Assembly: GCA_038257155.1 (NCBI GenBank)
Contig: JBBSJP010000033.1
Coordinates: 1-51,289, forward strand
Source: JANJTY01 sp038257155
GTDB lineage: Bacteria; Pseudomonadota; Gammaproteobacteria; Xanthomonadales; Xanthomonadaceae
Length of the DNA: 51,289 nt
Direction: 5' to 3'
The translations under genes and the position numbers were made by a program. Positions within the stretch are counted from its first letter, which is position 1; every line of letters begins with the position of its first letter. Shown piece after piece: positions 33,100 through 42,200 of the stretch. The notes under the pieces are model-generated. The model saw only the letters and a list, made by a program, of their open reading frames with translations, had not been told where the DNA came from and did not search any database.

Positions 33100-34419
33100 T
33101 TACGGCTGTGCTTCGAAGCCGTTGCCGAAGGGGCGGTGGGCGGGGGTGCCGGGGATGGCGAATTTGGCCAAATGCGCTCCGCGATCATCCTCTACCGCCG
33201 CATAAAGAGATCCATCGGGCAGCGCCAGCCAATGGCCAAGGGCCCGGTGATAGCTGTTGTAGGCGACGGCTTGGCCGTCGACGTCGAACTCAGCACGCGT
33301 GGCTAGGGTTTGCGGGTCAAACAGGGTGACGTCGAAGTTGTCGGCCACCCCCTGGCAGCGGCTCAGCAGGTAGCCGAACGGTGTGATCACGTATTCCTGA
33401 TGTTCAAGATACTGGGTCATGTAGCAGGTCGACACCAAACGCGACGCCTGCAGCGCGCCGTACTCGTCAAACAACACCATGTAGACGCCATTTCGCATCA
33501 TCCCGAAGCCGCCGATGGGTCCGATGAACTGACTGCTTCCGATCCCTGATTGCAGGATGCGCTCCTCCGATTGCACGCCATCGGCATCGACAATCAGCAG
33601 GCGCGCGCCCTCTGCCGAACTGCGAACGATCCAGCTGCGGCCCTGCTCGTCCATTCCCCTGCCGAGCACCTTGGACGAAGACGGCCAGTTGGGTTCAACC
33701 CGCCAGCGCTCCACGCCAATGGCTGACAGGCCTACTACCGAAACCCGAGGCTCCCAACCGCAAGGGATAGCTGACGGACAGGTGAAACTTGCGACCCCCC
33801 GATCCAGCAGCAAGGTCATCCCACCATCCGCAGCGCGTCGGTGATCGACCAGGCCCAGTCCCTGGTGGTTCGACATCTGGATGACGCGCAAAGGCCCCCG
33901 CGTTCCGTCGGCCGCAACGCGAAACAGCCGCATTCGCGGCTCCCCATAACCTGGCAACACGAGCACGTCGAAGTCTGCGCCGTCGGGCAGCACGGCGATG
34001 GCCAATGTCCTGGCAAAGCGGCTCAGATCCAGGGTTTGCAGACTATCGCCCATCGCGTTGTAGCGTCTCAACGCCCAACGAGTTCCCTGAAAATTGCTGG
34101 TGAACTCCACCGCCCAAACACCGCCGTCCGCAGCTGCGAACAAACTCCCGCAGCGAGAGCACAGACTGACGTTCGCCAGGTGTTGACCATCGGGTGTAAG
34201 TATCGACGCCCGGCCCGGCCACGCGTCGCGCTTGAACCAGACTATCCCTGTCTGCGGAAGCGCATGGACATTGATGGAAAATGCTCCTGATCCATGCTCA
34301 CGCGGACTGAACTGCCACAGTGGCGTTTCCACCGGCGCTGCGTGCGCGCACAGCGCGCAACTCGCCAGCATCAGTGCCACCAGGCCGGTGATCAGTCCAT
34401 GGGGCAAGCGAGATCTCAT
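33100..34419 (-). CDS. Exported protein, paralogue 1 of a tandem pair (GFEAQP C-terminus)
   Basis: The 439-residue product has a signal peptide (MRSRLPHGLITGLVALMLASCALCAHAAP) and no other membrane segment. A cysteine within the signal region (LASCALC) leaves a lipoprotein possible. The body is rich in beta-strand repeats with DGxxW/DxxG turns, as in beta-propellers, and paired cysteines (SLCSRCGSL). It ends HRPFGNGFEAQP, nearly the same as its neighbour. I do not recognise a named family. The ATG at 34417-34419 is taken for the signal peptide; upstream in-frame sequence is not coding. Confidence 0.7.
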   Translation of the reverse strand: MRSRLPHGLITGLVALMLASCALCAHAAPVETPLWQFSPREHGSGAFSINVHALPQTGIVWFKRDAWPGRASILTPDGQHLANVSLCSRCGSLFAAADGGVWAVEFTSNFQGTRWALRRYNAMGDSLQTLDLSRFARTLAIAVLPDGADFDVLVLPGYGEPRMRLFRVAADGTRGPLRVIQMSNHQGLGLVDHRRAADGGMTLLLDRGVASFTCPSAIPCGWEPRVSVVGLSAIGVERWRVEPNWPSSSKVLGRGMDEQGRSWIVRSSAEGARLLIVDADGVQSEERILQSGIGSSQFIGPIGGFGMMRNGVYMVLFDEYGALQASRLVSTCYMTQYLEHQEYVITPFGYLLSRCQGVADNFDVTLFDPQTLATRAEFDVDGQAVAYNSYHRALGHWLALPDGSLYAAVEDDRGAHLAKFAIPGTPAHRPFGNGFEAQP

Positions 34420-34516
34420 CAGCGACAACACCGTTGCATTGCTGCAGCCTGGGTGATTCTGCCCTTGTCGGCAAGCTCGTCCGAAGCTCGCCAAATTTCG
34501 AACGCCAGCGCGGACC

Positions 34517-35875
34517 TCACGGCTGCGCTTCAAACCCACTGCCAAAGGGACGGTAGGCTGGGCTGCCCGGGATGGCAAAGCGTGCCAGGGTGAAGCGGTC
34601 TCCGACTGCATCCTGGTCGAACAGCGATGCGAACAGCCAGCCTTCGGGGTGCACTGCCCACGCGCCCCAGGCCACGCGGCCGCTTTCGAAGGTGGCCGCC
34701 AGGCCATCGAGATCGAAATGCGCCGCGATGGCGAGCGTTTCCGGGTGCAACAGCTGGGCGTCGAAATGCTCGTCGCCGGATCCCAGGAAGATCAGATAGC
34801 CAAACCGGGCGCCACCCGCGCCGCCGACCAGCAGTCTGGGTGCTGGCGTCTGCACCCTATGCGATGCGAGCACCTGACCTTGTGCGTCCACCAGCAGCAG
34901 GGTTGTCTCGTTCACCGCGCTTCGTCCGGACAGCAGCGCGCGATTGGTACCGGCATGCAGGATGTCTTCTATCCAGAGGCCGGGCGCCTCAACGGACGTG
35001 TCGAGAAACTGCAGCGGTCCGGGCGTGCCGTCAGACTCGATGACCTGCAGTAGCAGCTCGCCGCCGGCTGCGTAGGAAAGGCGCCAAAGCCGCCCGGCGT
35101 CGTCCAGTTGCTCGCCCAGGCCCTGCTCGACATCATAGCCATAGGGATAGGTGTACTCGAACCGGCCGAGTTCCTCACCGCTGGCGTCGAGCTGCAGCAG
35201 GGTGACGGGTTGGCGCGGACAGGGCCAGAGCGGCGCACAGATCTGTCCTCGTTCGCGCACCAGCAGCAGGTTCAGCCGGCCCTGCGCATCGCGTCGCTGG
35301 TCCAGCAGCTCGATCATCGATTCCGAACCAGGAACGGGATGGCTCTTTGGCGTCCCCACGGTTCCATCGGCCTGCACGCGCTGGATGCGCAGCGGAAAAT
35401 CGTCGTTGGCAGGCACGAAGACCACATCGACATCCGGGCCGTGCGGCGCAAGCCGGGCGCTGTGGGCGCCGTCCAGCACGCCGAGCGAAACGTTCGCCAC
35501 CAGGCCACCATCAGCGGCGTATCGCTGCAAGGTCCAGGTGACGCCTCCGGTGTGATGCGAGCCGCTGCGGCCCAGAAACCAGGCGCTGCCGTCAACCGAC
35601 GCAACCGGCAAATCGCAGCCGCCGCATGCGGCCACGCTGGCCAAGGGGTCGCCTTCAGGCGAGAAGCTGGCGAAAAGCGCGGTCTCGGGCAAGGTCCATG
35701 TGATCTGCGCATCCGGATGCACCGACAGCACGGCCGATGGCGTCTCACCCTCCACCGCTTGTTGATGCGCCCAGAGCGGCAGCTCGATCGGGGTGGCCGC
35801 CGCTGACTGCATCCAAGCCGCCACAAGCAGTGCCGCGAGGCCGGATACAGACGATCGGGGTAACAGAAACCTCAT
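34517..35875 (-). CDS. Exported protein, paralogue 2 of a tandem pair (GFEAQP C-terminus)
   Basis: The 452-residue product starts with a signal peptide (MRFLLPRSSVSGLAALLVAAWMQSAAATP) and runs parallel to the next gene: ELPLW near residue 30, a CGGC pair near 84, repeated DGxxG and VDAQG turns, and the ending YRPFGSGFEAQP. The pair arose by tandem duplication and has diverged strongly. Predicted to be a secreted or surface propeller-like protein. The shared GFE ending recalls short C-terminal signatures common in secreted proteins of Xanthomonadales. 97 bases separate the two genes. Confidence 0.7.
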   Translation of the reverse strand: MRFLLPRSSVSGLAALLVAAWMQSAAATPIELPLWAHQQAVEGETPSAVLSVHPDAQITWTLPETALFASFSPEGDPLASVAACGGCDLPVASVDGSAWFLGRSGSHHTGGVTWTLQRYAADGGLVANVSLGVLDGAHSARLAPHGPDVDVVFVPANDDFPLRIQRVQADGTVGTPKSHPVPGSESMIELLDQRRDAQGRLNLLLVRERGQICAPLWPCPRQPVTLLQLDASGEELGRFEYTYPYGYDVEQGLGEQLDDAGRLWRLSYAAGGELLLQVIESDGTPGPLQFLDTSVEAPGLWIEDILHAGTNRALLSGRSAVNETTLLLVDAQGQVLASHRVQTPAPRLLVGGAGGARFGYLIFLGSGDEHFDAQLLHPETLAIAAHFDLDGLAATFESGRVAWGAWAVHPEGWLFASLFDQDAVGDRFTLARFAIPGSPAYRPFGSGFEAQP

Positions 35876-36256
35876 GAACTACAAAACCATCGCATACCGG
35901 CAGGGTGGACGCATCTGGACCAGCGGGCAAGCCCGCGCCGCAATTGCACCGCCTGGTCGGAAGCGCTTTATCGGCTCCTGAAGCCTCGAAAACCGCGGCG
36001 TCCCGGCCACCAGGGTATGGACACCGAACCAAGGTTCTTCCCAGGCGTGATCGATTTTCACCCTGAATTGCGCGTTACAGGAATACGTCAGGGCTGCCTG
36101 TTCGCGGGCCTGTTGTTTCACCGGGGAGGAACGGTGTTGCTCGAACTACTGGTGCGCTTGGCAGGCTTGAGGACTATGCTGTGTGCCCCGCCCAACAAGG
36201 CGACCGTTCGCGGCTCGCCTCAATCCGGGCGGATCTGATTACTCGGGGATAATTCG
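35876..36256. other. Divergent interval before the giant repeat protein
   Basis: The 381 bases between the paralogue pair (leftward) and the giant gene (rightward) contain no recognisable gene; the open frames are short and lack ribosome sites. CTCGGGGA at 36242-36249 is the probable ribosome site of the giant gene. Promoters for both directions are expected here but not fixed. Confidence 0.5.
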
Positions 36257-39200
36257 ATGCGCAAGTCCGTGCCCTTCTGGCTGATGGCAGTAGTCGCCAT
36301 CCTGTTCTCCGCTTCGAGTTCGGCGCAGCAGTTCAGCGCGTTGATCGATGCCGATCGCAACGCGCTGACGGGCTGCAGCCTGGCGACGCCGGCCGGCCCG
36401 GTCGCAGGGATCGAATGGCGGGTCACCGCTACGGTCTCCGGCAATCCCCCACAGGTTTCCGCCGTCGAGCGGGCGCGCTGCGTCGGCGGCGCCTTCGCAG
36501 CGCCCGTCGCGATGGCCGCCGGATACCCGGTTGGCCTGAACAACGGTGTGGACGGCGCGGACGTGGTCGAGTTCGCTGCGGCCCTGGCCGACCTGACGGG
36601 CTTGCAGCGCGACGTCACCGTGCACTTCCTGGCGGAAAACGCCGGCGGAGCCGATCTGGTCGGCGGACTGCCGCTGACCATCGGCGGCATTATCAACGCA
36701 CCGATCGCAACCGAACCGGCAATCATCCCGACGGTGCATTGGCTCGGACTGACCGTCATCTTCTTCGCCGTGCTGCTGCTGGCGCGCCGCCATCGCGCGC
36801 TGCGCGGCATGGCCGTGGTGCTCATGCTGGTCGGTGCCGGACTGGTGTGGGCGGCCAACTTCATCACCGACGGCCAGGTCGGCGACTGGGCCACCGAGGC
36901 CCCGCTGGCACTTTCGCCGCCGAACTCATCGACCAGTGGCGATGCCACGATCGAAATCATCGCGGTATGGGCGGCGGACGAGACTGGCCGGCTGTTCTTC
37001 CGAATCGATGTGCTCAACGCCGAGAATCAAGCACCCGTCGCCACTCCCCTGAGCGACAGCACGCTTGAGGATCAGGCGCAGATTTTGCTGCTGAGCGGCA
37101 GCGATACCGAGGGTGCCACCCTGAGCTTTGCCATCACCCTGGGCCCGGACAATGGCAGCCTCGGCGCCATTACGCCGCAGAGTGCCACCACCGCGCAGGT
37201 CACCTATACGCCGAACCCCGATTTCAACGGCAGCGACAGCTTCACCTTCACCGTCAACGACGGCCAGAACGATTCCGCACCTGCGACCGTCTCGCTCACC
37301 ATCACGGCCGTCAACGACGCGCCAGGCTTTATCGCGCAGAACGCCAGCGTGTTCGAGAACGGCGGCGCGCAGACTGCCACCGTTGCCACTGCCATCAATA
37401 CCGGCCCGGCTGACGAAGCCGCGCAGACCCTGAGCTTCGAGATCGTCGGCAATACCAATCCCGGCCTGTTCAGCGCCGGTCCCAGCATCGCTGCCGATGG
37501 CATCCTCAGCCTCACCCCGGCTGCCGATCAGTCCGGCAGCGCCACGCTCAGCGTGCAGTTGCGCGACAACGGCGGCACCGCCAATGGCGGCGTCGACGTG
37601 TCGGCGCCGCAGGACATCGTGGTCACCGTGCAGGGCGTCAACAAGATTCCCAGCTTCACACCTGGCGCCGATGTCACCGTGCTGGAAGACAGCGCGCCGT
37701 ACAACCAGCCCTGGGCCACCAACCTCGATGACGGTGACGGCAACACCCAGACCCTGAGCTTCGTGATCAGCGCCAACACCAATGCCGCCCTGTTCAGCGC
37801 CGGCCCGGCGATTGACGGCCTCACCGGCAACCTCAGCTTCACCCTCGCGCCCGACGCCAATGGCAGCGCGCAGGTCACCCTGTTCCTGCAGGACAACGGC
37901 GGCACCGCGAATGGCGGTATTGACAGTTCCGCCCCGGTCGATCTGCTCATCAGCGCGACCGCGGTCAACGACGCGCCGAGTTTCGCCTTCACCGCGCCGC
38001 CGGCGTCGAACGAGGATGGCGGCGCGCAGGTGGCACAGATCGCCACTGCGCTCAGCAGCGGACCCGCGGATGAGTCCGGCCAGACCCTCGGCTTTGCCTT
38101 CGCCCAGACCGCGATCGACGCAACACTCAGCTTCAGCGTGGCGCCCAGCGTTTCGCCGAGCGGCGAGCTGAGCTATACCGCAGCGCCGGATGCCTTCGGC
38201 ACCGCGAGTTTCGACCTCAGCCTGGCCGACAACGGCGGCACCGCCGATGGCGGCGCCGATACCTCGGCCGTGCAGGCAGTGCAGATCGTGGTGCAGGCGG
38301 TCAACGACGCGCCCAGCTTCACCGCCGCCAATCCGCCGGCCAGCGACGAGGATGCGGGCGCCATCACCGTGCCCGGCTGGGTCACGGGCTTCAACCCCGG
38401 CAACAATGAGGCCGGGCAGGTGGTGCAGGACTTCGTGGTGACGGTGACGGCCAACCCGGCGCTGTTCAGTGTTGCGCCGGCTGTTTCGGCAGCGGGTGAA
38501 TTGAGCTACACCGCGGCGCCGGATGCGTTTGGTGTGGCCACCATCCAGGTTGCTGTGCGCGACAACGGTGGCACGGCCTTGGGTGGCGTGGATCTGTCGG
38601 TGACGCAAGATTTCACGGTCACCGTCAATGGCGTCAACGATGCGCCAGTGCTTGATCTCAATGGACCGGCAGCAGGTCTCGACTTTGCCGCCAGCTTCAC
38701 TGAAGGCGGCGGGCCGGTGGCGATTGTCGACAGTGCCGCGCTCGAGCTGGTGGATATCGACTCTGCGCAACTGCAGAACGCCACGCTCACCCCGATTGCC
38801 CAGGCCGAAATCGGCATTCTGGCGGTCGACGTCGGCAGCAGCGGCCTTATCGCAAATTTCGATGGCCTCACCGGCCTCCTGACCATCAGCGGTCTCGCGC
38901 CGCCCAGCGTCTATCGCGACGTGTTGCGTACGGCGACCTACGACAACCTTTCAACTGATCCGACCGAAATGACGCTCGAGATCGATTTCATGGTCGTGGA
39001 TGCCGAAGGCGCCTTCAGCCTTAACGCCGCTTCGTTCGTCACGATTCAGGCAGTCAACACCGCCCCCAGCTTCACCCCCGGCGCCGACGTCGGCGTGCTG
39101 GAAGACGATCCGGCCTTCAATCAGCCCTGGGCGACCGCACTCGATGACGGCGATGGTGGTGGCCAGCTGTTCACCTTCAACGTCACCAACAACAGCAACC

Positions 39201-42200
39201 CGGGTCTGTTCAGTGCCGGCCCGGCCATCGATGGAACCAGCGGCAATCTCAGCTTCACCCTGGCCCCCGATGCCAATGGCAGTGCCAGCATCACGGTCGA
39301 GCTGCAGGATGACGGCGGAACCGCAGCGGGTGGCGTGGATACTTCCGGCCCGGAGACTTTCACCATCACGGTCACCGACGTCAATGACGTGCCCAGCTTT
39401 ACGCTGACGCCGCCGCCCTCGGTGTTGCAGGATGCCGGCGCGCAGAGCGTCAGCATCGGCAGCGGCCTGAGCGCCGGACCGCCGGACGAATCCGCCCAGA
39501 CGCTGAGCTTCAACCTGGCGCAGACCGCGATCGGTCCGGACCTGAGCTTCAGCGTGGCGCCGAGCGTCGCGGCCGATGGCACGCTCAGCTACACCGCCGC
39601 GCCGGGTGCGCGCGGCACGGCCAGCTTCGACCTCAGCATCAGCGACAACGGCGGCACCGCCAATGGCGGCATCGATACCTCGGCGGTGCAGAGCTTCAAC
39701 ATCGTCGTGGTCGACGTGAACGACCCGCCCAGCTTCACGCCGGGCGCCGACGTGCTGGTGCTGGAGGATGCCGCTCCGGTCAACCAGGCCTGGGCGACTG
39801 CCCTGGATGACGGCGATGGCGGCGGACAGACGCTGACCTTCAACGTCACCAACAACAGCAATCCCAGCCTGTTCAGCGCCGGACCCAGTGTCGATGGCGC
39901 CACCGGCAATCTGAACTTCACCCTGGCGCCAGATGCCAACGGCAGCGCCGCGATCACCCTGGAGCTGCAGGACAACGGCGGCACCGGCAATGGCGGCGAC
40001 GATACCTCCGCCGCGCATGTGCTGAACATCGCCGTCACCGCGGTGAACGACACGCCCAGCTTCAGCGTTCCCGCTACGGCGCCGGATGTTCTGGAAAACG
40101 CCGGCGCGCAGAGCGTGCCCGGTTTTGCCTTGCCGATCAGTGCCGGCCCAGCGGATGAAGCCAGCCAGACCCTCGGCTTCGCAGTCAATGTGACCTTCGC
40201 CACCGGCAACCTCGCCTTCGATGTGGCGCCGGCGATTGACGCGACCACCGGCAACCTGACCTACACCACCACCGCCGATACCTCGGGCGAAGCCACGATC
40301 GAAGTCGTGCTGAGCGACAACGGTGGTACCGCCAATGGCGGCGTCGACACCTCGGCGGCGCAGGTCTTCACCCTCGACGTGCTGTTCATCAACAGCGCCC
40401 CCAGCTTCACCTCTGGCGGCGATGTGAGCGGTGTGCTGGAAGATTCCGGCGCCTTCAACCAGCCCTGGGCCACGGTCCTTGAGGATGGTGATCCGGGCGT
40501 CGTTCAGACGCTGAACTTCAATGTCACCGGCAACACCGATCCCAGCCTGTTCAGCGCCGGCCCGACGATCGATGGGGTAACCGGCAATCTCGGCTTCACG
40601 CCGGCTGCCGACGCCTTCGGCAGCGCCACGATCACGGTCGTGCTGCAGGACAATGGTGGCACCGCCAACGGCGGCGTCGACAGCTCGGGTCCGGTGAACT
40701 TCGTCATTACCCTGGATCCGGTGAACGACGCGCCGTCCTTCGACGCACCCGCCAGCGCCCCGGCTTCGAATGAAGACGCCGGCGCGCAAACCGTGGTGGG
40801 CTTTGCCAGCAATGCGCTGGTCGGCCCGCCCAACGAACTGTCGCAGAGCCTGCTTGGCTACAGCCTGAGCTTTTCTGGCGATGCCACGCTGACCTTCAGT
40901 TCCGCGCCGGCGATCGCGCTGAACGGCACGCTCACCTACACCGCGGCGCCCAATGCATTCGGTACCGGCACCGTCACCGCCACCTTGCAGGATGACGGCG
41001 GCACCGCGAGCGGCGGCGTCGACAGCTTCAGTCGCAACTTCACGCTCACCGTGACCGGCGTCAACGATGCGCCAACCGTGCTTGCCGGCGGCACCCTGAA
41101 CTACACCGAGAACGATCCTGCCACCGCCATCGACCCCGGCCTGCTGGTCACTGACTTCGACAGCACCACCCTGGCCGGGGCGACGGTGCAGATCACCGGC
41201 AACTACCAGAACGGCCAGGACGTGCTGAGTTTCGTCAACACGCCGAACATCAGCGGCGTCTGGGATTCGATCAGCGGCACGCTCAGCCTGAGCGGCGCCG
41301 ACACGGTGGCCAACTACGAAGCCGCGATGCGCGCAGTGCGCTATGCCAACACTTCGGAAGCGCCGTCGGCACTGAACCGCACCGCCACCTGGATCGCCAA
41401 CGACGGCGGCGCGCTGAACAACTTCAGCAGCGCAGTGACCTCGACCATCACGGTGACGCCGGTCAACGATCTGCCCGTGCTGACCACCAATCCGATCGCC
41501 TACGCCACCGCCGGCAACACCCAATTGCATGTCGCTGGCGCCACGATTGCCGGACTGGTCGCACTGAGTGACGCTGATAGCGCCCTGACCAAGGCGGCAC
41601 CGACCGACGTCGACGGCCCCGTCGCACTCAGTGTGGTGCCGGCCAGTGGTGCCTCGGTCAGTGGCGGCGATTTCCAGATCTTCGCCGACGGCTCCTTTAC
41701 CTATGTGCCGGCGGCGGGTTTCTCCGGCGTGGATTCCTTCGCCTACCAGGTCACCGATTCGGTCGACCCCGTGGCCGCTACCGTGCAGATCACGGTTTCC
41801 GAAGTCGTCTGGTACGTGCGCGACGTGATCGATGCCAACAACCCGGCGGCGGCGGATACCGGACGCTCCAACAACGCCTTCGAATCGCTCGCCGACGTGC
41901 AGGCCGCCGCAGGCGATGGCCACATCATCTTCGTCTACCGCGGCAACACCGGTACCACCGCCCTGGCCGGCGGCATCACCCTGCGCAATGGCCAGAAGCT
42001 GCACGGCGAAGGCATCGGCCTGACCCATCCGACCCATGGCCTGCTGGTGGCGGTCGGTACACGCCCGCACATCACCCACATCGCCGGCAACGCGGTCACG
42101 GTGTTGGCCAACACGGTGAACGGGGCGCGCAGCGGTGTCGAGATTCGCGGCCTGCAGCTGTCCGGCAGCGCCAATGCCATCGATGTCACCTCCGCCGATG

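Noticed and set aside
31540..33306. 588-codon frame on the plus strand
   Set aside because: Opposite the KefB-type antiporter; composition rich in His, Gln and Arg is typical of the reverse complement of a membrane protein gene.
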